Below are positions 10,639 to 20,395 of a DNA stretch of 64,000 nt, piece by piece (position 1 is the first letter of the stretch; every line of letters starts with the position of its first letter). The position numbers and the translations under genes are program-made. This DNA is from Plasmopara viticola (lineage: Eukaryota > Oomycota > Peronosporomycetes > Peronosporales > Peronosporaceae). The stretch is taken from positions 1,116,001-1,180,000 of the forward strand of contig MBPM02000002.1 of NCBI GenBank assembly GCA_001695595.3, in the 5' to 3' direction. The notes below the pieces were generated by a model. It ran no database searches and was not told the origin of the DNA. It worked only from the letters and a program-made list of their open reading frames with translations.

Positions 10639-11081
10639 ATGGCTGATATTAAGGAACGGTTTGAAATCGTTATAGACAAAGAAACAAAAAGCTATACTTT
10701 TGGTAGCATTCCGCCTAATGAATTGAAGCGGTACCTTCAGTACGAAGAAAAGCCTCGATGTCGACTGCCACAAATATATCAATTAGTAACATATGGTCCA
10801 CATATCATGCTCATTTTAATACAGGTCTGTAGTGTGTTCTCAAGAAGCTTGATGATCTTATAAGACGTCTCATTGCAATCGTAACTGTCGTACCAAATCC
10901 GGCTTTCATTTAGAGACTGAAATAAATGGTGGTGTTGATGCGGTTCCTTACAGTGTAGAGGAGGTACACGGTGTAAAATTTTTTTTAGGAGATGCCAACT
11001 TGTCCTTCAACCTTGGCAGTGAGAGCAATGATGATACTTATTGTCAGTACTCTTACAAACGGACACGGCTTACTATTTAAA
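10639..11081 (+). pseudogene. Possible gene fragment, unrecognised
   Basis: From the ATG at 10639 a frame reads MADIKERFEIVIDKETKSY and continues to 10863. A second frame with coding-like composition (CNRNCRTKSGFHLETE...) runs from about 10870 to a TAA at 11079-11081. A splice could join them, but I found no donor and acceptor pair that keeps frame cleanly. Either a small spliced gene whose junction I cannot place or a decayed fragment. No family is recognised. Confidence 0.22.
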
Positions 11082-12093
11082 TACTAGAGAGTAGCCTTTA
11101 AACATGGAGAAAACATCTACACTAGTCAGCTTATGGTGTCAAACATTATGGATTTTAACTGCAAAAAGCGAAGAGTGATTATGTAGTTACTCAAGGGTGT
11201 ATAATCTACCAATTAAGCCAGCCAGTCAAATTAATAAACCTTCTAACGTGCTTTTGAAATATGTCCATAGCCGCCGTATGGCCGCGACAGATTGATATGC
11301 CTCTAAAAAGGTAATGGTCTTGAAAGATCCCCGCGGCACGCAAATGCTGATGAACACAGCTACAGATCACTAAGTTGCAACAAAATTTTGTAGGCTATAG
11401 CAATTTTTGGAGTTTTGATAATTATCTGCTGTCCGGCAGTCATCACTCATTTTTTTGCATCCGTGCCGGCATCGACCATCAATTCACTGTTCAATGCGAT
11501 TGTCTTTGCTACGGATAAGCAATTTTGGAATTTTTATGCTTTTACGGTAATTTTTAGAGGATTAAAAATGCACGATTAAATACTAGTGGAAATTTGAATC
11601 CAATAGTAGATGTCTTTTGTGCAAAGCGAAGAGAGCGTTTGGTGTGGATATTGATAGGGCCCCATGTGCTTTAGCGTTGGAGAAGGCGGTCTAGAAAATG
11701 TAGGAGCGTCGTTGCATGGAGACCATCAGCTCTTCCTCGCGAAGAACATAGGCGCAACAATTTTGGTCCAGTAGGCCCACCATTCCAGCATATAATAATT
11801 GAGATGCGAAAATGATTTCTTCGATAATAACATTCATGCATTGCGACAGCATGTAGGCTGTCCATACACTTCACCATCTATAGCAATCATCAAGCTTTCC
11901 TTCGAAACTTTAATACGAATCAAATTTAAGTCGAAAAAACTAGAATGTTGCAATCATAAAGCGTACATGAAACATTGTGTTTATTTCAAAGAAAAATGTG
12001 ACTACCGGTATGTAGCAAAATATTACTTTAATACGATAAATATTATGACTTACGGTATGTATCAAAGGCTGACATTGCGGCTGTTCAAGATCG
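11082..12093. other. Intergenic, no gene seen
   Basis: AT-rich upstream region of the large IQ-motif gene. Short frames only. No RNA gene or repeat recognised. Confidence 0.45.
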
Positions 12094-15000
12094 ATGAATG
12101 ACATGGGATCGGATCGGAGTATCGCATCACGTGCAGAGGAGCGATGCAAAAACCAAGATGACCGAACCAAAATTTCAAATCAATGTGCCACAATTGCTTT
12201 CCAGCAAAAGATGGACGGGTTCGAGACTCAAATGGCAAACATCCGTGCGCGCCTGGAAGCCAAACGCGAGTTGGCGTCTTCACAACACACTTCGATTTTT
12301 CCAAAAATCGTTTCATCTTCCACAAGCACGCTTTCCACGCTGAAGCATTCTTTATCTTTAAATCAATCGAACCTCCCTTTGCTACGACAAACAAACGAAA
12401 CTCGAGCTGGGAATGCACGTCCTAAAGATCCGTTTTCGAAGGTTGAGATTGTAAGTCAAAACACAATTACTAGAAAACATTAATGTTGAGAATGCTAATA
12501 CGATAGCTACAAAGGAATCAGCTCGCGTCGGCAGAATGAAAGAAGCTCAAAAAAGAGGAGAAGAGGCTTTGAAAAGCACAGTATCGGCTTTTCTTGATGG
12601 CAATAATTGTCTTTTTGAGAGGCGCACATCGAGCTATCGGTCGCAAGCCTTGCACAGTGATCAAGAAGTACATCCCGAGCTTACTGCTTTTGGTATTGAT
12701 GAGGAAAATATTCGAGGGGCTAAAGCGATATTCCAGGCGGCACGGAGCGAGAATGTTTCCACTGCTGTCTTACCAAGTAAACTTGCTGCCATCGTAAAGA
12801 ACGAGCACGACTTTCGGTCAATGCAGCAAGTAGGATCTTGGCTAGGTAGAAACGAAGCAAATGAACGATACGAGAGGATGTTGGCAATTGAAAGTGCTAA
12901 TAATGACTTCGATCAAGAGGCAGGTTTTACAAGAAAGCCGACCATCGACAGCAGTAGCTTGATATGTCCAGAATCCCGAGAAGCGGTCAAGGGTGATGTT
13001 GCAGAATCTTGCTTGGAATATAATGCGCCCTTATGCCGAGAATGGGTGCTATTTACGCGGTGTTCGAGGAAGAAATCAGACAAGTCAACGGGAATTACTG
13101 CTGACCCTTATATGGAAAGGAGTGAACGGGGTTGTTTGCAGCGCCATTTCTACCTATCGTTCCAAGAGAAACATCAAATGATGAAGTGGGCGCAGACAAA
13201 AGAGTCGTGGCTAGAAAAAAATGTACTGGCTGTAATCATTGAGCGAGAAGCACAAATTGAGCGTGTGTATCGCTCGAGCCACAAATGTATAGTTCAATAT
13301 CAGCAAAATCGGCATGCAGAAACGAAAGAGTTGACGAAAGAGCTTTTAATTGAATTGAATCGAATCCGCTTCTTGACTGTCAAAGTTCTGGAAACTATCG
13401 ATCAGTGGCGACAGCACGCACGAGAGATTGGGTATGCGCGCTATGATGTTCAATCTAAGCAAATAAAAGACGTAAAGACATCCAGCGAGGTACCAGAAAT
13501 TAGGACTCCGTTACGTGGATGGTCAGTAGCGATAACCTTGGATACAGAAAATAAGCATTACAAGGGATCGAAAGCGTTCTTGACAAGAATAAAGCGTTTT
13601 CGTCGCATTATTGGCAGCCAAGAGAAGGCGGCAATCTATCTTGGATGCTATCAAACACAAGGGGAGGCTGAACGTGCCTATGACGAGCGTGCAGCATCCG
13701 AAGCTCGTCGTCTGAATACTTCAATCGAAAACGTGCCCCGCCGGCGAAATGTGTTTCGATCCTGTGGCAACCACTTTGCAGTGGAAAGTGAAAAGGAGGG
13801 CCCAAGCTTTTGTATCGAGTGCAAGACCAATCCCCAAGCATCGGCTACAAGCCACTGGATACCACCTTTCTTGTTCGGCTCCAGCGGCAATTATATCATG
13901 AAAATGACAAATGATTTAGACTTTTTAGATGAGGTCGTCCCTTTGAAAGCATTGCTCAACCATGGCCGTGGCATTGATATTGAAGCATTTCCTATGCGTG
14001 GGAACGTGTTTCTATTGCCCATGACTTCAATCCAGAATCCAGATCTTGCCTTTTTTACGACGCTTTCACCATCCCTCGCTTCTCAATTAGGACCATCCTC
14101 TGACTTCTCTGACATGAAAGATGTCGATTGTAAAAATGTGGACGAAAAACGGATACTGAAAGCTCAGGTAATAATTGATCAAGAACTGCATCAATATCGG
14201 CCTAATCTGGCCACTGCTTTAACTCCTCGCAACATTGTCGATAAAAGTATATGTTCAAGCAAAGCAAGCGAGTCTTCAGCTTCAGAGTATCGACTTGTAA
14301 ACGCGTTGTATTGGGATCATTGTGCTGCTATAAAAATCTTACAAAAGCGAGCACCGCTAGCAATGCGCCAGCAAAATGTTTGGTGCCGTCCTGATGCTGG
14401 GGAATGGTCTAGTCTGGTTGTCAGAGGAGCACATCGCCGCCATTACTTGTTTGAAGACAAATTAGATAGGAATAGTAAGGAGTCAATGCAGAGACGACAG
14501 CAACTGCTAATTGCCTTACGCCGGCTGGTCAAAGTGCCGCTCTACCATGTTCGATCTCGCACAAGTTATACCGAGCTCTTTGCAGCAGGTCAGCACGTAC
14601 ACGGAGACGTCGTGCAGCTTGAAGTAAATAATACTTCGAAAAGGTTGAAACAATACGATGTGTGGTGCAGAATGGTATTGATAGCGCAGCGTTGGTTTCG
14701 AGGTGAGCTTGGACGGCGAAGGGCTCGTGCAATGCAGAGAGCCCTTCATCTTTCGTATAAACTACGCGTGATTTACTTGAAACAGCTCGCTAGCGTTGCA
14801 AAATCCTTTTACGAGTCAGAGGTTTGGACAGAGGCGATTCGTAGAGCGTCCAAGCAAATTCGGTCGCCAGTATATACTCGCGCTGTATCGATGGATGCGG
14901 AACTTGTGATCGTGACGTTCCACACTCTTCGACATGACCACCTTCACCACAAGGATGATCACCATGTTGCAGCGACAAAGCCTCTTGTGCTGCCATCTAC

Positions 15001-16951
15001 TTGCTGCTCGAGCTGCGCAAGAACATTTCATGTAAAGTGCCATTATCAAGCCCAAGAGAGTAGATTTACAGGTTTTCGAGGAGTCTGCACGTGTTTATGG
15101 AATGGTGGAAGCAATATAAAAGATGATATGAAGCATGAAAGCTGGCTAATTCGTGCGTACAATCCTCGTCGCAATGTCACTTATCGTTTACAACTTCAAG
15201 CACCCCAGCTACGGCAATTGATGTCATCCCAGAGTTTGTACCCACACACGAATTATCCTCGCAATCACTCGCTTATATCGAATATGGAGACAAAACAGCT
15301 TAAAGCAACTGCAGCAACTCGTTGCGCAGAGTTTTGGTCAACGAAAGCAAAGTCTGCTGCCCAGACCCTTGCGAATTGGAGACGAATGCACACCGGTGCA
15401 ACATGTACAAGAAAGTCCCTAAAGCGAGAGTTGGAAAACAGTTTCACGGTGTTGCATAGTACGAAAGCTGCCCTCATTGTTGCAACCAGTGACGCAAAGA
15501 GAAGCCTTGACTCCACGTCTCGTCCGTTTTTTGAAGCTCAAGCGTGGGATTTAATAGAGAATGCTAACGATCGTACTTCTATTGTTGAAAAACGACAATT
15601 AACAAAACGGTTAGAGGAAGCTCACCAGGATGTGGAACGTCTTCGCTTTGCACACTTCCAAGCCGTGTACAATGAGCGCTCACCAGGACGCAAGAACGTC
15701 TTCGATGCAGCTGTAAGCCGTGTCATGGCTACTCATGAACACCATCGCGTTGCGGAGAAGTCTCTTTTGGTGAGCAATGCAGCAAAAAAGCGCATGGAGA
15801 GTGTCATGGCACAACTCTGTGAACGCTTTTTGACTCTACGCGATTGTAATAAGGTCCCAATTCGCCGTCACCTCATTCTTCAAAGTCCTACATGGCACAA
15901 TATGGCCCCGCATCGCATCGATATTCCCGGATTGCGTCGAAATCGAAATTATTTGCGAAGACGAACGGTAAAGCTTTCAAGTGTGGCAAGTTTAACTCAA
16001 AAGACTTGGCGTATGGTTATTACAGTCAGTATATCTTCGATTGGGAACTATGCTTGTCGCACATATAGAGATTTTTGGATCACAGCGTACGATCCCGTAA
16101 ATTGTTCAGAATACCGACTTTTTCTTGAATACGAGCTTGTTCAGCTCCTCATTGGCTCAAGTGGCAAACGATTGTGGCAAGACTCTAGTCAATCCCAGCG
16201 TAGTATCTGGCGTGCAATAGCAAAGATCCTCATTTCTATTACAATGCTAGATCGTTTCACGGGAGAATTTACGTTGCAAAAGCTAATGTTCTACCAGAGA
16301 TTACGGCAATTGTCACCGCGATTTCTTTCGAGTAAAGTCATGCAAGATTTGCAACGAGGCCGCAAGTGTGGACAAGGAGACGTCATTTTACGCCAAACCG
16401 TGGCTGTCGACGGAAAACTTTGTGTAGTTGTCGTATACGAAAACTGGGGAGATTTGACTTTTGCGATGTACCATGCCGCAAGCGGTGACTGTTATCGCTT
16501 AGTTGTGTCACTTCACGAAGTCTTTCGTCTGCTGAGCCAAAAACCTTTAATGCTTCGGCTTTGGATATACTGTGTCAAGTCCAATTCATACTCTCCACCC
16601 GTTTTGGTCTATCTTTTGAAGTACGTCCGCTTTTTTCAGCTGGGAGATGGGTGTGAAAATGTTAGAATTGAGCATGACTTTGCGGCACGAAGTCGCTCAA
16701 AACCTTATCAAACGGTCCTTCAAGTTCAAAAGCGACAAATTCTTGTCAGAATCATTGAAGATAGTGCTGGTGATTTTCATATATTCGGCGATGATATGAA
16801 CAGCGAGCTCACGTACAAGCTTTTGGTAGAGCGCGAAAGCCTTCATCGTATTCTCAAAACTTGTGCCGTACCGACCGACTCGGAATTTCGTGCTAAGAAC
16901 AGTCTCGCCACATCTTCCTCTGCACTGCTGCTAGGCTGCAATCGAATATGA
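12094..16951 (+). CDS. Very large IQ-motif protein with repeated beta-rich domains, first part
   Basis: Exon 1 is 12094-12450 (119 codons). An intron at 12451-12514 (GTAAGT..GCTAATAC..CAAAG) keeps phase 0, and exon 2 reads to a TGA at 16949-16951, giving 1597 residues. Visible parts: basic coiled N-terminus; an AP2-like patch at about 490-515 (IYLGCYQTQGEAERAYD); an IQ motif at about 840 (IAQRWFRGELGRRRAR), a calmodulin-type site; then at least four copies of a unit with core 'AYxP...YRL.L....LxxLL' at about 975-1022, 1286-1335, 1411-1462 and 1520-1567. A helical stretch lies between the first two. The frame continues immediately after the TGA (next entry), so this is probably not the true C-terminus. 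I do not recognise the family; a role in a cytoskeletal or flagellar scaffold is only a guess from the IQ motif. Confidence 0.8.
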
Positions 16952-18979
16952 ATGGATGTGCAAAGTATGTTGGAACATCCTGATCGACTCACGTCTGGAT
17001 CGTCACCGTTTTTATCTGGTCTTCATTTACGAGAAAGCTTTCAATTATTTAGTACATGGATCGCCACGAGTCCACGGAATCCCATTCAAGCTGTTGCTGA
17101 GGCTGAAATTACTCGAAGAGCATCTGCAATCGATGCGGCTCTATTTTCCAGCTTACAATTCGATCAATTATCTTTGATTGCAAACCCGCGCCTTCCGTTT
17201 GAGTTGGACAAAAAATACGTCGGAACAATGGATTGGATTGAAACAGTTGTGGCATCATCCTCTCACTCTCAAGCATGGCAGAATGAGCTTCCATTCATGC
17301 GCGTCGATTTCTTTATAAAGGCGCATACATTGTTTGCACGATTACGTAAGGAATTGATAGAGGAAACGAAAGAGCGTAGGAGACGAGAGACATGGAGTGG
17401 AATGGAGAAGGAAGATCACAATGCTCTTTGTCTTGAAATCTCAAGCGTGGTACACCTTTCGCACGTGTACATCACGGAAAGGTGTCAACAACTTTCTGGG
17501 CTTTGCATAGCAGCAACAAATTACATCGAGCAAAGCCGTCTTGTTCACTCGCAATTACGGGCAGCTACTCGTAGCACGGAAGTCGATTGCGATTTTGTTG
17601 TTATTGCTTCTACCCTTCTAGAATCCGTGCGCATGCTTGAAGAAGACAGTCATTCTTCCTTTGTTAATCTCTTGCATTCCTGGATACCCACTCCATCGAC
17701 GGCGCTGCATGACTTTATCTTGCTGGCAGGTCTAGAGAAGTTGTGGTATCCAGTCAAGGCCGCTAAAAGCTTGCTCCAAACATGTATGAGAAGATTTGAT
17801 CTTGAATTGAGGCTAACACTCAGCAACATTGAGTCGACGATTGCACACATTGCAAACACTAATAGCAGTTTAGACGAGCTTTGGATGCTTAAAAAGCGAT
17901 TGATACAATTTTTCAAATCTCTTACGCGTGAGCCAAGTGTTGCTTGTGTCATCACACAAAGTAAGAGTGACGAAACTGCAATCAAGGGAGTGAAACTTAG
18001 CAACATGGATCTAGTTGACATAAAAGTAACAAGTCCAATAATTCTTCCTGGAAGCTTGACAATGAATAATCACTTAAAGACAGGACTTTTAATTCCAAAT
18101 CACAGTAGCGAGCCGATAGATGAAATATTTATTGCGGATATGCCCACGTGGGATCCGTCAGAAGCGAATTTAGATGGGGACTATGCTCAATCAATAATCA
18201 AGCATTCACGCCTATTTTTCCAACAACAATGCAGACAACGGGATGAAAGCTGTTGCTGTGACCGAAATTTCGTAAGTCCAAATGATGATTTAGTTTGCCA
18301 GCGAGTACCATTCGGAGTGTTGGTGCATAAAAATACAGCGCATAACGCTCAATTACGAGATAATGTGGATCAATACAATGCGCGAGGTGCAGCACTTACA
18401 GGAAACATCAATTTATGGGGACCTGCCATTTTTTGGCCCTTACAGGACGACTGCGGATGGTATCAGAGGCTGCTTGACAGTTCCAACATCTTTACTAAAT
18501 TCATTACCAGCTCAAGACTTCTTGTGCCACAGAATGTGTCGAAAAAGCAAGGTAAAGTCCGCTCAACCAAATATCTTCCTTGGAAACAGTTTGCCATTCA
18601 ACGACTTCGAACATCACAAGCTGTTAAGCGCAGTCGGACCCGTGAAGTCATGTGCATTGATTCTTTAAACAGCGAGGCTGAGGCGGTAGAGAAAGACAAA
18701 CGCACAGTCACGACCTTTGCAATCGACTTTCAGCAGCTAAAATTTTATCTTGTAGAGCTCACACTCGACGATTTTCAAAAGGGTACTCACGTGACCAAGT
18801 GGATGAAGCATTTTTTTGCAATGCATCAGGAGAATCATGAAAACGGTAGCACCAACGAATCGAATTGGCGAGTGTCGATAAACAATGCACAAATGCTGCG
18901 CAATGCGCTCGATATCTATGACTCAGATGGAAATGCCATCCGAATTTCTCGTGTGATCTGTGAAGACAAAAAACTGTAA
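16952..18979 (+). CDS. Continuation of the large IQ-motif protein after an in-frame TGA
   Basis: This 675-codon frame lies in the same reading frame as the preceding 1597 residues and begins with ATG in the very next codon after the TGA. With no spacer for a promoter it is almost certainly the rest of the same gene. No splice pair I tried removes the TGA and keeps frame. So it is a nonsense mutation, an assembly error, or readthrough. The sequence is mostly helical, then beta-rich near the end (TFAIDFQQLKFYLVELTL). The TAA at 18977-18979 sits inside a perfect donor GTAAGT (18976-18981), and the frame stays open for another 40 codons to TGA 19100, so the real end may involve a further exon. 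No domain recognised. Confidence 0.7.
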   Translation: MDVQSMLEHPDRLTSGSSPFLSGLHLRESFQLFSTWIATSPRNPIQAVAEAEITRRASAIDAALFSSLQFDQLSLIANPRLPFELDKKYVGTMDWIETVVASSSHSQAWQNELPFMRVDFFIKAHTLFARLRKELIEETKERRRRETWSGMEKEDHNALCLEISSVVHLSHVYITERCQQLSGLCIAATNYIEQSRLVHSQLRAATRSTEVDCDFVVIASTLLESVRMLEEDSHSSFVNLLHSWIPTPSTALHDFILLAGLEKLWYPVKAAKSLLQTCMRRFDLELRLTLSNIESTIAHIANTNSSLDELWMLKKRLIQFFKSLTREPSVACVITQSKSDETAIKGVKLSNMDLVDIKVTSPIILPGSLTMNNHLKTGLLIPNHSSEPIDEIFIADMPTWDPSEANLDGDYAQSIIKHSRLFFQQQCRQRDESCCCDRNFVSPNDDLVCQRVPFGVLVHKNTAHNAQLRDNVDQYNARGAALTGNINLWGPAIFWPLQDDCGWYQRLLDSSNIFTKFITSSRLLVPQNVSKKQGKVRSTKYLPWKQFAIQRLRTSQAVKRSRTREVMCIDSLNSEAEAVEKDKRTVTTFAIDFQQLKFYLVELTLDDFQKGTHVTKWMKHFFAMHQENHENGSTNESNWRVSINNAQMLRNALDIYDSDGNAIRISRVICEDKKL

Positions 18980-19263
18980 GTCGCTTTCAAATTGGACGAA
19001 GCTTTATCAACGTCGCTTGAAAACACTTACGATGACTATGTACGCGACACGAAATCTTTTTATTACTTCCGACCCCATTCGTTCTTTAAATCATGTTATT
19101 GAGTCCGTCTCGAGTTGAGTCTGATTTCGTGTTCGATGCCTTTTTTTGCCGAGAAGGGTTGATATAATTGTATTTTGACCCACGTGACACGAAAAAGATT
19201 GGCTTGAACACATTAAAAAATCAGCGTAGACACTTGTGCAAGGAATGCAATGCAGGTGCCTTC

Positions 19264-20363
19264 CTACCTCTCTCCGGCGACGACGCATTTGGCCTCAAAT
19301 GGCACATTTCCTTCATTGTCGCTAAATTTCTCCTCTAAATTGCAGCTACCAGATCTAATTCGAATTAGAAATAATACTGCTTACGGACTTGAAAATACCT
19401 TTCGATTGATCGATGTCGGGGTGGAGGGATTTGGAGTAGGATTCGCTTGGAGACTTGATTTGTCCATGACGATGGCAAATATTCTGCATGCTCCCATGAT
19501 GACCGTGTATTCTCTTTGCAAAAGCCATCCATTTTCATACGTCAAAATCTAAACTTTTATAGTAGAACAAAAGAAAGCACGAACTGGTGGTCTCTTTAAC
19601 GGCGAAAACAATTGGCGAGTGATGTCGTATAAACTGCTTCAGAAAGATGTATACTTGCTCTGAAAGTGCCAGACCGCTCCCCACACTCTTGGCAGTCATC
19701 TACGTTGACCATATTGATCAGAAATGGAATTGAATAGCACAACCGCCACATCTTCATACCATATCAATAGCATGAAAGGACCCGACGCCGTTGATCACGA
19801 GCATCAAAGCTAATTTGCGGCCACATTCGCATATATGAGAACAAGCATTCTCCCTCTTTAACTTAGTAGAACTCACGAGCTGGTGGTGCCTCGAGCAACT
19901 GAAAATGAATGTGATTAAGCGTTGCGAGCCATTGGAACGAGTCTCGACAAACACACGTTTGCACTCTCTGCAGCGCCTCCTCCTTCGCGTTCTTTCGCTT
20001 ACTATCGGCCAGCTTGTAAGACAAAAACGTAGCCAACCGTATTGCACACACTTGACCTTCATGATCAAAGATATAAACACGTTCTTTTGGCAGCCCGTTC
20101 CCCATTGCAGAACTTTTAGACAAAAAAGAGGCCACGACATGTTCCAGCACTTGAGGCTTGGGAGTATCGCTTGCCCCACAAAGCTCGATCACTTGCCGTG
20201 GGCGGTAGCCAGCTTCTTCTCCATCTTTTCTTGTGGTTGCTGCATCAATAAAGCTTAAGCCAGTCAAGAAGCTGCGTGTCGGTCGCCGCGCAAACAGGTC
20301 CAGGGCCGTCTCGTCGAGTTTCAGTCGCTCCATCATCAAATCACGACATAGTGTGTAGTACAT
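19264..20363 (-). CDS. XRCC2: RAD51 paralogue XRCC2, five exons, degenerate ATPase motifs
   Basis: Homologous-recombination protein that works with RAD51D in the BCDX2 complex. Exons on the minus strand: 20363-19877, 19809-19760, 19699-19585, 19513-19385, 19334-19264; introns are 60-71 nt except the last (50 nt), and all phases agree. The product is 283 residues against 280 in human XRCC2. Matching segments include RPRQVIELCGAS, YIFDHEGQVCAIRLATFL, LMLVINGVGSFHAID and FLKQFIRHHSPIVFAVKETT. The Walker A position reads GASDTPKP (63-70), lacking the Gly-Lys-Thr. The Walker B Asp position is Asn169. ATP binding is known to be dispensable in vertebrate XRCC2. The start is the first ATG; Met10/Met11 are alternatives. 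The unspliced first exon alone would be read as a 166-residue protein. Confidence 0.88.
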
Positions 20364-20395
20364 AACATCTTTGTAACTTTAGTCAGTTGGCAATT
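20364..20395. promoter_or_regulatory. 32-bp divergent gap between XRCC2 and TAF1
   Basis: The two ATGs face away from each other with only 32 bp between. Transcription starts of at least one gene must lie inside the other's coding region, or one start codon is further in. The sequence holds no box I can name. Confidence 0.5.
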
